Assembly (NCBI RefSeq): GCF_007859735.1 | Contig: NZ_SIHI01000028.1 | Span: forward strand, 1-44,428 | Direction: 5' to 3' | From: Thalassoglobus neptunius | GTDB taxonomy: Bacteria; Planctomycetota; Planctomycetia; Planctomycetales; Planctomycetaceae | DNA: 44,428 nt | In this document: positions 9,165-17,998 of the stretch, one piece after another | Layout: every line of letters begins with the position of its first letter | How positions within the stretch are numbered: position 1 is the stretch's first letter | Position numbers and translations under genes: made by a program | The notes under the pieces: generated by a model | The model's database searches: none | Seen by the model: only the letters and a program-made list of their open reading frames with translations | What the model was told of the DNA's origin: nothing

Positions 9165-10652
9165 ATGACATCTCGCGCTGTTGTCTTTTTCGCCGCGTTT
9201 GCTTGTTTCACGCAATCGTGTGACGCACAGCAGCCCGAGCGGTCTCCCAATGTGCTTCTGATTGTCAGTGACGATCTGCAAGCCTGTCTCGGTTGTTACC
9301 ACAATCGAACATGCCAAACTCCGAATCTCGATCGCCTGGCGAATGAAGGCATTCTCTTCGAGCGAGCCTATTGTCAGTACCCGGTCTGCGGCCCTTCGCG
9401 CGCGTCAATGATGAGTGGGCTTTACCCAAACCTGACGCGGATGCTCGGCAATCGAACGACGTTAGGAGCCTTCCGAGAAACGAACACCGAACTGGCTCAT
9501 CATCCCAGCATTGGCGAGTTTCTGAAAACCAATGGGTACGTTTCTTTGCGTGTCTCAAAGATCTATCACATGGGAGTCCCGGGCGGGATTGAAGCAGGCG
9601 ATCGCGGTGGTGACGACCCACTTTCCTGGGATCGAGCTTTTGACATCATGGCCCCGGAAACGGCGAGTCTCGGAGAACTCGAGTTGTTGAGCCCGATTCG
9701 AAAGCACTACGGCTCGAACTTCGCCCGGATCATCATCCCCGATGAAGCGGCCACCACTCAAACCGATTATCTGGCGGCCTCACAAGCGATTGCCATCCTC
9801 GAAAATCGAGCCCGTGGACGAACGGATTCCCGGTTCCTTCGGCCAGAGCAACCGTTTTTTCTCGCAGTTGGATTTGTGCGTCCGCATGTGCCACTCGTTG
9901 CTCCGAAACGAATCTTTGACAAGTATCCGGAAGACTCAGTGGAGTTGCCGAAGGTTCCGGAGAACGATCTTGATGACGTCCCTTCTGCTGCTGCCGGAAT
10001 GGAAAACTTTGGTCGTTACGGAATGAGCGAAGAGCAGCAGAGGGCAGCCATCGCCAGCTACTACGCAAGCGTCACGTTTATGGATGAGCAGGTCGGACGA
10101 CTCCTCGAGACTCTCGATCGACTCAAACTACGAGACGACACAGTTGTGATCTTCGCATCCGACCATGGGTATAACCTCGGGGAGCACAACTGTTGGCAAA
10201 AGCTCAGCCTTTTCGAAGACAGCACACGTGTGCCGCTTCTGATCTCTTCGCCAGACCACAAGGAATCGGCCGGTCAGGCGAACGGTGAAATTGTTGAATT
10301 GATTGATCTTTATCCCACAATCGCTGAACTGTGCGGGCTTAAGGAGAAGGCTCCGGAAATCCTTCAAGGGCAAAGCCTCGTCCCGATTCTTGAATCACCG
10401 GCTGAGGTGATGGACGCTGATGCCCATGCCTACACTGTCACCTATCGACGTGGAGAGTCGCTGCGCACCGGTCCATGGAGATTCAACCGCTGGGGAGATT
10501 CGGGAGAGGAACTCTACGATCATCAGACCGATCCCGGAGAATTCACAAATCTCGCGAATCACCCGGACCACACAGCTGCCGTCGATTCCTTGAGAACACA
10601 ATTAGTTCACGTTCGTGAATCGAGCAGCAAATCGACCGGCTCGAGTGACTAG
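9165..10652 (+). CDS. Secreted sulfatase, iduronate-2-sulfatase-like
   Basis: A 495-residue exported sulfatase. Signal peptide residues 1-21 (AVVFFAAFACF, then CDAQQ). Metal-binding NVLLIVSDD at 29-37 is followed by LGCYHN and QTPNLDRLA. The formylglycine motif is CGPSRASMMSG with Cys75 and Arg79, a form typical of iduronate-2-sulfatase and choline-sulfatase-like members. VGFVRPHVPLVAPK and FASDHGYNLGEH supply further active-site residues. The C-terminal part ends with ELYDHQTDPGEFTNLA, which is usual for the family. ATG 9165 has GGAG 6 nt upstream and puts the signal peptide at the start; the two upstream ATGs lack this. Monocistronic. Confidence 0.92.
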   Translation: MTSRAVVFFAAFACFTQSCDAQQPERSPNVLLIVSDDLQACLGCYHNRTCQTPNLDRLANEGILFERAYCQYPVCGPSRASMMSGLYPNLTRMLGNRTTLGAFRETNTELAHHPSIGEFLKTNGYVSLRVSKIYHMGVPGGIEAGDRGGDDPLSWDRAFDIMAPETASLGELELLSPIRKHYGSNFARIIIPDEAATTQTDYLAASQAIAILENRARGRTDSRFLRPEQPFFLAVGFVRPHVPLVAPKRIFDKYPEDSVELPKVPENDLDDVPSAAAGMENFGRYGMSEEQQRAAIASYYASVTFMDEQVGRLLETLDRLKLRDDTVVIFASDHGYNLGEHNCWQKLSLFEDSTRVPLLISSPDHKESAGQANGEIVELIDLYPTIAELCGLKEKAPEILQGQSLVPILESPAEVMDADAHAYTVTYRRGESLRTGPWRFNRWGDSGEELYDHQTDPGEFTNLANHPDHTAAVDSLRTQLVHVRESSSKSTGSSD

Positions 10653-11066
10653 CCTCGAAACCGGCAGCCCCTATCACGTGGTTTCACAGAGGCTTACAAC
10701 ATTCTCAGCGGGAGTACAGAATCTCCATCCCGAGGCATTTGCGCCGATTCTTCGCTGTCACACACATCAACAGTCACTGATTCCGGAGTCCTGGTCGAAG
10801 GTGAGCTGTCGAGAAACCCGAGGGAAAGTTTTCGCAGCAGTTGCGGACCGTTCCCGTATGTATTAAACGACTGAGACGAGGATACCGACAGACAGTATTC
10901 ATTCCTCTCAACTGAGATTCCGTGGTCTCGGGATTTCAACAACAGTTCGTGATTGGTCACGTGATGCCGTGTTCCGATCAGATAGCGACTTTGTGGCTGC
11001 GCTGGGCTGCAAGTCGCAATTTTCCTGGCAAACCCGCCGACACCCATGGAAAGGTGTGAGACTCCG
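10653..11066. other. Intergenic region, nothing recognised
   Basis: Lies between the second sulfatase and the P-loop NTPase. Open frames here have no family-like sequence and no ribosome-binding site. No terminator with a T-tract was found after the sulfatase. Confidence 0.35.
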
Positions 11067-12569
11067 ATGAAAGTCCATCAGTTTCTGGATCATTATGGGA
11101 TCACTGAAAATCCTTATGCCCAAGAAGACGCTTCATCTGACAGAGTCTTCATCGAGCACTGCCTGACCGGCACCTACCATTCAGGTTGGGACAAAATCTA
11201 CGGCGACCCGCGAGCCCCATCGACGTCTGTTGTCTTCGGAGAGCAGGGGAGTGGAAAAACGGCTTTGCGGCTTCAGATTGCCGGTCGTCTTCGTGAGTTC
11301 AACGAGACTCATCCAGATGAGCGGGCATTCACGATCCACTACGACAACTTTAATCCATTCCTCGACAGCTTCCGTGAGCGCTTACACGGTCGGCGACGGA
11401 AAGCCGACAAAGCTCTCCAGAACTGGAAACTATGGGATCACATGGATGCCATTCTCACTCTCGCCACAACACGATTGGCGGATATCATCCGAAACGGGGG
11501 GGCTGATGCCAAAGACCCTTCTCAATCGGTCGACCCGGCCAAAATCGACGACCTGAAGCCGAATCAACGTCGCGACATTCTCTTGCTCGCAGCGTTTTAC
11601 GACCAGAACCGGGACGAGTCCGCTGTCCGTCGCTGGAACCAGTTGCGTCGAAAGTTGAAGGTCACGACCTGGAAGTCTTATTGGGAAATCGGACTCGGAG
11701 CTTTTGTCACACTCGCCATTATTGGAGGAGTGTTTCAAGTCTCAGAAACACCGTGGACCCAGTTGTTCTCCGGCTGGACGCTGGCGATTATCGTCGCGGC
11801 CTGGCTGCCAGCAATCTGGAACTTCCTCCGAAACTTCTGGACCGCCACTCGCGCTGCCAGTCAGGTGCGAATCTCCGATCAGAGTCGAACCGATTTGCGA
11901 CGAATCCTTGCCCGCTTCGATCGTTCTCAGATCAGCGGCCAGCCTCTCCCAACGCGTGCTCGGGGAGACGACCGATATGAACTGCTGCACAAGTTGCAGT
12001 CCGTCCTCACTGATCTCGGCTTCCAAAGCATCGTTGTCCTCGTTGACCGAGTCGATGAACCACACCTAGTTAATGGATCACCTGAACGGATGCGTGATCT
12101 GATCTGGCCGCTCTTCGATAACAAATTTCTCAAACATCCCGGCATCGCCTTCAAGCTCCTTCTGCCATCAGCACTCTCCGGATTCCTCAACAGGCAAGAG
12201 AAAGAATTCTACGAGCGGTCCCGACTCGACAAACAGAACTTGATTCCGTCCCTGAACTGGACCGGACAGGGATTGTATGACGTCGCGAATGATCGGCTTC
12301 GAGCCTGTGCGAAACTGGCCGAAAACCGCCCCAGCATCAGCGACCTCTTCGATGATTCGATCAGCGAACAAGAGTTGATCACGGTCTTTGACCGCCTTCG
12401 CGCACCGCGTCATCTGTTTAAGTATCTCTACCGGTTGTTCATCGATCACTGTTCAAAACACACAGAAGATTCTCCAGAATGGAAAATTCAGCGTGAGACA
12501 ATGCAGTCGTCTCTCGCCGTATTCATGAAAGATCTCGACGCTTACGACCAAAAACTCGGAACGGGGTAA
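11067..12569 (+). CDS. Membrane-embedded P-loop NTPase, KAP-like
   Basis: A 500-residue ATPase of unclear role. Walker A GEQGSGKTA lies at about residues 58-66. After a long charged helical region come two membrane helices (about 208-260), and only then the Walker B-like IVVLVDRVDEP (about 320-330). Insertion of transmembrane helices between Walker A and Walker B is the hallmark of KAP-type NTPases, but this assignment is by architecture only. The start at 11067 has AAGG about 10 nt upstream; an ATG at 11046 has none. The gene is 34 nt upstream of the ABC ATPase gene and is likely co-transcribed with it. Confidence 0.75.
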   Translation: MKVHQFLDHYGITENPYAQEDASSDRVFIEHCLTGTYHSGWDKIYGDPRAPSTSVVFGEQGSGKTALRLQIAGRLREFNETHPDERAFTIHYDNFNPFLDSFRERLHGRRRKADKALQNWKLWDHMDAILTLATTRLADIIRNGGADAKDPSQSVDPAKIDDLKPNQRRDILLLAAFYDQNRDESAVRRWNQLRRKLKVTTWKSYWEIGLGAFVTLAIIGGVFQVSETPWTQLFSGWTLAIIVAAWLPAIWNFLRNFWTATRAASQVRISDQSRTDLRRILARFDRSQISGQPLPTRARGDDRYELLHKLQSVLTDLGFQSIVVLVDRVDEPHLVNGSPERMRDLIWPLFDNKFLKHPGIAFKLLLPSALSGFLNRQEKEFYERSRLDKQNLIPSLNWTGQGLYDVANDRLRACAKLAENRPSISDLFDDSISEQELITVFDRLRAPRHLFKYLYRLFIDHCSKHTEDSPEWKIQRETMQSSLAVFMKDLDAYDQKLGTG

Positions 12570-12603
12570 TCACCAGTCCCCCCGATGAAACAGGATTTCT
12601 CGA

Positions 12604-13353
12604 ATGCTCCGCCTGACCAATGTCTCAAAAACTTATGACGAGAAGTTGGTCCTTGCTCCCACTTCCATTGAGTTCCCTCAAGGGAAAACATCGGTCTTGT
12701 TGGGAACCAGTGGCTGTGGCAAGTCGACGCTGTTGAGGCTGATGATCAGTCTTGTGGAGCCTGACGCTGGAGAAATTCTGTTCAACGGCAAACCACTCAC
12801 GCGGAACAACATCGCCGAGATTCGTCACCGAATTGGATATATGATCCAGGACGGAGGACTCTTTCCGCATTTTACGGTGGAAGGAAACGTTGCGCTTCTG
12901 GCCAAACACCTGGGTTGGAACGCTCAGAAAATCCGTGATCGCATGCAGGAGCTGTTAGAGCTCGTGCATCTCGATGCCGAAACGCTCACACGTTACCCTC
13001 GGCAAATCTCCGGAGGTCAGCGACAGCGCGTGGCTCTGATGAGGGCACTTTTTCTCGATCCCGATGTTCTGCTCCTCGACGAACCGATGGGAGCACTTGA
13101 TCCCGTGATTCGTTCGAATCTTCAAGAGGAATTACGAGGAATCTTTCGAACGCTCCAGAAGACGGTTGTTCTGGTCACTCACGACATCGGAGAAGCAGCC
13201 TATCTGGGCGACAGCATTAGCGTTCTCAACTCGGGACGTGTTCTGCAAACGGGAACTTTCGAGGACCTGCTCAACAATCCGACAGACTCCTTCGTCACAG
13301 ACTTCATCAGAGCACAACGCACGCAAATTGATTCTGTGGAGGAACTCATATGA
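12604..13353 (+). CDS. ABC transporter ATPase, glycine betaine/osmoprotectant type
   Basis: A 249-residue cytoplasmic ATPase powering import. Walker A GTSGCGKST (34-42), Q-loop MIQDGGLFPH, signature ISGGQRQR, Walker B VLLLDEP, D-loop GALDP and switch His in VTHD. The sequence pattern is that of ProV/OpuCA but it ends without CBS domains, so it lacks the osmosensing module of full-length OpuA/OpuC ATPases. Its stop overlaps the next start by ATGA, so the two products are translationally coupled. Confidence 0.92.
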   Translation: MLRLTNVSKTYDEKLVLAPTSIEFPQGKTSVLLGTSGCGKSTLLRLMISLVEPDAGEILFNGKPLTRNNIAEIRHRIGYMIQDGGLFPHFTVEGNVALLAKHLGWNAQKIRDRMQELLELVHLDAETLTRYPRQISGGQRQRVALMRALFLDPDVLLLDEPMGALDPVIRSNLQEELRGIFRTLQKTVVLVTHDIGEAAYLGDSISVLNSGRVLQTGTFEDLLNNPTDSFVTDFIRAQRTQIDSVEELI

Positions 13354-14864
13354 GTCTGAAAAACGCCATCTGGCTGGCCATCGGATGCCTCATCGTGCTG
13401 GTGGCAACCTCTCTGATGTCGACGTCCGGAATCAAAGTGGCTGCCAAAGGATTCACAGAGTCCGTCACACTTGCCGAAATCGCCAGCACCCTGGCGATCG
13501 AGAGCGGACAATCTGCGGAACCGGTGACTGAACTGGGAGGGACTCAAGTCCTCTGGTCAGCACTGGTCTCCGGAGAAATCGATGTCTATCCCGAATACAC
13601 CGGCACACTTCGACAAGAGATTTTCCGCGGACAGTCTCTACCCGATGACGAGTCCCTCAAGGAGAAAGTCGAGGAAAGCGGTGTGTCGATGACCGCTCCG
13701 CTCGGCTTCAACAACACCTATGCAATCGCAATGAAGCGATCGCGGGCCGAAGAATTTGGAATCGAGACAATTTCCGATCTCAGCAAGTTTCCTCAATTCA
13801 AATATGCCTTCAGCAATGAGTTCATGGATCGTGGAGATGGCTGGCCCAGCCTGAAACGAACCTACGATCTCAATCCCGAAGACATTCGAGGGATTCAGCA
13901 TACGCTCGCCTATCGTGCTCTCGAAGCTGGCGAAATTGACGTCGCCGATGCTTACGCAACCGACCCGCACATTCTCGAAATGGACTTGAAACTGCTGAAG
14001 GACGATCGGAATTACTTTCCCAAGTACGACGCCGTCTATCTGTATCGAACTCAACTCAAAGAGACGAATCCCGAATTCGTCAAACTGCTCACGTCGATGG
14101 AAGGCAAACTTTCGGACAGCACGATGCTTCGATTAAATGAAGCTGTCGAAATCGACGAACAGAATGAGCCGGATGTTGCCAGCCAATTCGTGAATAAAAC
14201 CTTTGGTTTCAATGTCGAGAGTTCCTCGCAGTCACTGGCCAGGCGAATCTGGAAGACGTCGCTGGAACACTTGTTTCTTGTCGTCATCTCTCTTTCTGCC
14301 GCAATCCTCATTGGAATTCCTGCGGGCATCATTGCCGCGAAGACAAAGCTCCCCGGGCAGATTATTCTCGGCACCGCTGAAATCATTCAAACCATTCCCG
14401 GACTGGCGTTGCTTGTCTTCATGGGAGTCCTCTTCATTCGCGTCGGACTTCCATCGATCGGTGCGTTTCCGGTGATGGTCGCTCTGTTTCTGTACAGCCT
14501 TCTCCCGATCATCCGTAATACGATGACCGGGCTGACTGAGATTCCAAAGTCATTGATCGAATCCGCAACGGCTCTTGGACTCAGCCCGGCAGCACGCTTG
14601 AGGTTGATCGAATTGCCATTGAGTGCCCCCATGATTCTTGCGGGAATCAAGACCACTGCCGTCATCAATGTTGGTTATGCCGCGCTTGGCGGTCTCATTG
14701 GAGCAGGCGGATACGGTCAGCCCATCATGACAGGACTGAGACTGAACAGCGAAGCCCATATGCTCGAAGGGGCGATCCCTGCGGCCATCATGGCGATTGC
14801 CGTGAAATACGTCTTCGAAGCAGCGGAGAAGTTTCTCGTTTCTCCGGGGCTCAGAGTGCGATAG
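13350..14864 (+). CDS. Fused osmoprotectant-binding protein and ABC permease
   Basis: A 504-residue protein combining two import subunits. An N-terminal membrane anchor (7-27) is followed by an OpuAC/ProX-type binding domain (about 30-285: KVAAKGFTESVTLAEI, GEIDVYPEYTGTL). The C-terminal permease domain (about 295-500) has five to six helices, the EAA-like loop ALGLSPAARLRLIELPLSAPMI and the IGAGGYG segment of OpuCB/ProW. Substrates in the family are betaines, choline and ergothioneine-like quaternary amines. The domain order, binding domain before permease, is the reverse of the familiar OpuABC and EgtUC fusions. A hairpin with a T-rich tail follows the gene. Confidence 0.9.
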   Translation: MSLKNAIWLAIGCLIVLVATSLMSTSGIKVAAKGFTESVTLAEIASTLAIESGQSAEPVTELGGTQVLWSALVSGEIDVYPEYTGTLRQEIFRGQSLPDDESLKEKVEESGVSMTAPLGFNNTYAIAMKRSRAEEFGIETISDLSKFPQFKYAFSNEFMDRGDGWPSLKRTYDLNPEDIRGIQHTLAYRALEAGEIDVADAYATDPHILEMDLKLLKDDRNYFPKYDAVYLYRTQLKETNPEFVKLLTSMEGKLSDSTMLRLNEAVEIDEQNEPDVASQFVNKTFGFNVESSSQSLARRIWKTSLEHLFLVVISLSAAILIGIPAGIIAAKTKLPGQIILGTAEIIQTIPGLALLVFMGVLFIRVGLPSIGAFPVMVALFLYSLLPIIRNTMTGLTEIPKSLIESATALGLSPAARLRLIELPLSAPMILAGIKTTAVINVGYAALGGLIGAGGYGQPIMTGLRLNSEAHMLEGAIPAAIMAIAVKYVFEAAEKFLVSPGLRVR

Positions 14865-14901
14865 GGCACGTTGCACTTGTCTGCGTCGTTCCCTTCAAGT
14901 T

Positions 14902-14941
14902 TCTGCGCAATTGCCTTTTCGTTTCGCGCAGATTTCGTTTT
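14902..14941 (+). terminator. Probable terminator of the ABC operon
   Basis: A 7-bp perfect stem (14902-14908 with 14926-14932), a 17-nt loop, then tttcgtttt. It starts 38 nt after the permease stop and precedes the convergent FHA-like gene. Confidence 0.5.
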
Positions 14942-14958
14942 CGAGCATGAGTCTCCGA

Positions 14959-15510
14959 TCAGGACAGTTTCAGATCGAAATCGGTCTCAGCCAGCGGGTC
15001 GTCTTCGATGTTCTGTGGTGCGTTTTGCACCTGACTCATCAGATCATCGATGTTGACGGTGGCGCCATCAAAGTCTTCAACGGTCCCCACTTCTGCAATC
15101 ATCTCCGGCCTCACTGAAGTTGTCGGTTTTTCAACGACTCGCAACTGGTACGACTCAATTTGAATTTCATCGCCAACTTCCAACTCCCAACCCACTTCGG
15201 GCAGAGTTCGTCCGTTGACTCGAACATCTTCGCCGAGACCGAACATCGTCCAGCTCAGCTCATTGTTGAATCGCACACAAACCTGTGGCGCGAATGTTGA
15301 AAGCTTCGTCAACTGCAGAGGACAGCACTTCCATCCGCCGATGAAGACACCGGGTCCGAGTAACCTTTTGCTGATTCCAATCAGACGAAGTGCCGACGTA
15401 ATACTGATCGTTTCTCGAAAGCGCCCGGATCGATGGATCGTCTGAATGTCTCCTTCGATCAACTCAAAAAACAAGTTTTTGGCCCTGCGACGCTTGCGTT
15501 GAATCGCCAT
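14959..15510 (-). CDS. FHA-domain-like protein
   Basis: About 183 residues, cytoplasmic. The middle section reads VCVRFNNELSWTMFG, DVRVNGRTLPEVGWELEVGDEIQIESYQLRVVE; this is the C-terminal half of an FHA-type beta sandwich (NG-x-L, then G-D-x-I-x-I). The usual N-terminal GR/SxxH phosphothreonine-binding motif is not obvious, so phospho-binding is doubtful. The N-terminus is basic (RKRRRAK) and the C-terminal 60 residues are acidic and probably disordered. ATG 15510 has GGAG about 9 nt upstream; an ATG at 15525 and a TTG at 15603 are alternatives. It is convergent with the ABC operon, so no functional link is implied. Confidence 0.6.
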   Translation of the reverse strand: MAIQRKRRRAKNLFFELIEGDIQTIHRSGRFRETISITSALRLIGISKRLLGPGVFIGGWKCCPLQLTKLSTFAPQVCVRFNNELSWTMFGLGEDVRVNGRTLPEVGWELEVGDEIQIESYQLRVVEKPTTSVRPEMIAEVGTVEDFDGATVNIDDLMSQVQNAPQNIEDDPLAETDFDLKLS

Positions 15511-15769
15511 CAGGAATTGCTCCATCCTGGAAAGTACAAACCTGGTCCGTCGTCGAACCAGCAGGAAAGCGACGTATGATGCGGAATCTGGGAGGGTTTG
15601 CAATTCCGGAAAAGCGAAGACGATGAAATTCGCGTCCTTCTTTCATTTTCCTTTACGAGAGATTTTTGGATTTTTCGCGAACAGACTCCAGTTTGATGAA
15701 CAATGCGTCCGTTCAGCGACTCGCTGCTGGTTGGCGAAAAGGCTCGAATTCAATGCTTGAAGATTCGAA

Positions 15770-17209
15770 CTAAAAATCTCGGAAAGGACCGCGTGGTTCT
15801 GCTGCGTCCATTTCTTTGAGCCAGTTTGCGAATGCACTTCGCATCCGATCTGCCTGATCCGGCAGCTGTTCAATGAGATTGTTTTGCTCAGCCAGATCAT
15901 CGTCGAGGTTGAAGAGAAACTGGTCATCGCCGTGTCGAACCCACTTCCAGGAACCGACGCGGGCTCCTTCTTTATTCTGTCGTTTCCAGAACATTTCTTT
16001 CCGTTGCGACTCCATTTCTCCGGTCAGGACCGGCCACATGTCGAATCCATCGAGCACTGTTTCTGGATCGAGTGGAACATCAATTTTCGATGCGATTGTC
16101 GGGAGCAGTTCCAGACTCGTTAGAAACTCGTCGCAGATTGAGCCAGCAGGAATTCCCGGTCCTCGAACCGCCGCACAGACCCGAACGCCCCCTTCAAACA
16201 TTTGTGACTTTCTACCACGCAGCGGAGAGTTGCTGCTGCCGCCACCGCCTCCATTGTCCGAGAAGAAGATGACGATCGTATTGTCAGCGATTTGATACTC
16301 ATCGAGGAGCTTCAGAACGCTCCCGATGGCATCATCCATTGCGGTCACTGCACCGAGGTATTCGAGGCGGCGTTTTTCCGGAGTTGCCACCATGGCTGGT
16401 TTTCCATACTTCGTTCCTTTTCGCAACGAATCTTTCAAATGCGGGTACAGCTTCTTGTACTCCTCCGGAGCCTGAGCAGCGCTGCGAATCGCAGGATCGA
16501 GATTTGACGCTCCGTGCGGGGCATTGAAGGGGAGATACAGAAAGAACGGTCGATCGTGATTCTCATTGATAAAGCGGACTGCCTCACGTTCGAACAGGTC
16601 CGTACAATACGTTCCCTTGTCTTCTTCAGTCAGTTGATTTCCGGAATACATACTCGGAACGCTGTACCGCTCGTGAGTGAAGTAATCAATACCGGTATTC
16701 ACCAGCCCGTAAAATTCGTTGAATCCTCGTTGCATCGGAAGAAAGCGACGGCTCATCCCCAAGTCCCACTTTCCAAAAATCGCCGTTCGATAACCGGCTT
16801 TCTGAAAGTATTCAGGTAGAAGCTTCTCTCGCAAATCCATGCCGCCGATTCGCTCCCAGGTCACGGCATATTCGTCAGGAGTGTATTTGTATCCGTAATC
16901 CGGGGCTTCATTTCGGATCATGTCATACATGCCGTTTCGTTGAGGATAGCGGCCCGTCAGAAATGCTCCTCGCGACGGAGTACACGCAGGCCAGGCAACA
17001 TAAAAGCTGGTCAGCAAAACTCCTTCATTCACAATCCGGTCGAGATTCGGGCTGATGACTTCATCATTCAGAACTCCCAGGTCAGCGTAGCCCTGATCGT
17101 CACTCACAATCAAAACGACATTGGGAGTCGAAGCGAATGCCAATGCGGATGCGGATGACATTCCAAACGCGACGAAACAACAGGCCAGCGAGCAAAGAGA
17201 TTTGTTCAT
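15770..17209 (-). CDS. Secreted arylsulfatase A-like sulfatase
   Basis: A 479-residue exported sulfatase. Signal peptide residues 1-27 (CSLACCFVAFGMSSASALAFA). Metal site NVVLIVSDDQGYADLG; formylglycine motif CTPSRGAFLTGRYP with Cys76 and Arg80. IFGKWDLG (substrate-binding Lys) and FFSDNGGGGGSSNSPLRGRK (second metal Asp/Asn and Lys) follow in order. The C-terminus has the usual FNLDDDLAEQNNLIEQ. ATG 17209 has AGGAAG about 6 nt upstream; the longer frame from 17287 lacks a signal-peptide fit. It stands alone, 160 nt upstream (in map order, downstream in transcription) of the FHA-like gene. Confidence 0.92.
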   Translation of the reverse strand: MNKSLCSLACCFVAFGMSSASALAFASTPNVVLIVSDDQGYADLGVLNDEVISPNLDRIVNEGVLLTSFYVAWPACTPSRGAFLTGRYPQRNGMYDMIRNEAPDYGYKYTPDEYAVTWERIGGMDLREKLLPEYFQKAGYRTAIFGKWDLGMSRRFLPMQRGFNEFYGLVNTGIDYFTHERYSVPSMYSGNQLTEEDKGTYCTDLFEREAVRFINENHDRPFFLYLPFNAPHGASNLDPAIRSAAQAPEEYKKLYPHLKDSLRKGTKYGKPAMVATPEKRRLEYLGAVTAMDDAIGSVLKLLDEYQIADNTIVIFFSDNGGGGGSSNSPLRGRKSQMFEGGVRVCAAVRGPGIPAGSICDEFLTSLELLPTIASKIDVPLDPETVLDGFDMWPVLTGEMESQRKEMFWKRQNKEGARVGSWKWVRHGDDQFLFNLDDDLAEQNNLIEQLPDQADRMRSAFANWLKEMDAAEPRGPFRDF

Positions 17210-17440
17210 GAGACTTCCTGATGGATGGATCAGTGGTTGAACATGTTCGCCGAAATGATGGAGACTCACGGACCGAAGTTCAAACATGTCTCAGACTTTT
17301 CAATCCGATCGGGAACGATACGCAGATCCATCGCGTCGAAAAAGTCGAAAAGAAATTGCCGAACTACCCTGTTGAGATCAGGTGACCAGCGCTTAGACTC
17401 AATTTAGACACCCTCATTTCATCAAGTGAAAACTACGATC

Positions 17441-17821
17441 ATGCAACGCGGAAAGAATGTTCTTGGCGGCGAACTGCAACCCTGTTCGACGGACCCGATG
17501 ACCGGCTGGTTTCGAGACGGCTGTTGTTCGACGGGCCCCGGCGATCTCGGAATGCATGTCATCTGCTGTCGAGTTACCAAAGACTTTCTGGAGTTCTCGA
17601 AAGAGACCGGAAACGACCTCACGACACCGGTTCCAGAGTTCAAGTTTCCCGGATTGAAACCGGGCGATCAGTGGTGCGTGTGCGCTGGCCGATGGAAAGA
17701 CGCATACGACAATGGTCGGGCGTGTGGTGTCGTACTCGCTGCGACTCACATGTCGGCACTCGAATTTGCTTCACTCGAAGAACTCGAAGAGTACGCCGTC
17801 GATGAAGTCGACACCGAATAG
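17441..17821 (+). CDS. DUF2237 family protein
   Basis: About 126 residues. Matches the DUF2237 pattern: NVLGGELQPCSTDPMTGWFRDGCC, GDLGMHVICC, TKDFLEFSKETGNDL, FPGLKPGDQWCVCAGRW and the ending VVLAATHMSALEFASLEEL. It has seven conserved-looking Cys but no known activity; a metal or redox role is only a guess from the Cys pattern. The start is ATG 17441 or GTG 17426; neither has a clear ribosome-binding site. Single gene. Confidence 0.88.
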   Translation: MQRGKNVLGGELQPCSTDPMTGWFRDGCCSTGPGDLGMHVICCRVTKDFLEFSKETGNDLTTPVPEFKFPGLKPGDQWCVCAGRWKDAYDNGRACGVVLAATHMSALEFASLEELEEYAVDEVDTE

Positions 17822-17998
17822 GTTGTGATTCAACACGTGCCCAACCGACATCGGCGAATAAGGTCGGATCAAAAAAAATCATCGGAGAAGAACATTTAGA
17901 ACAAAAACCGCGTGAGCGGTCGGCTTCTGTTCCGCCTGTTGAGCTATTGAAGCATTCTCGTTGCTTCAGGTTCAACATGCTGAATTCGGAGCCACTTG

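Noticed and set aside
10694-11047. 117-codon frame on the - strand between the sulfatase and the NTPase
   Set aside because: No ribosome-binding site, no domain-like sequence and low-complexity composition; most likely chance.
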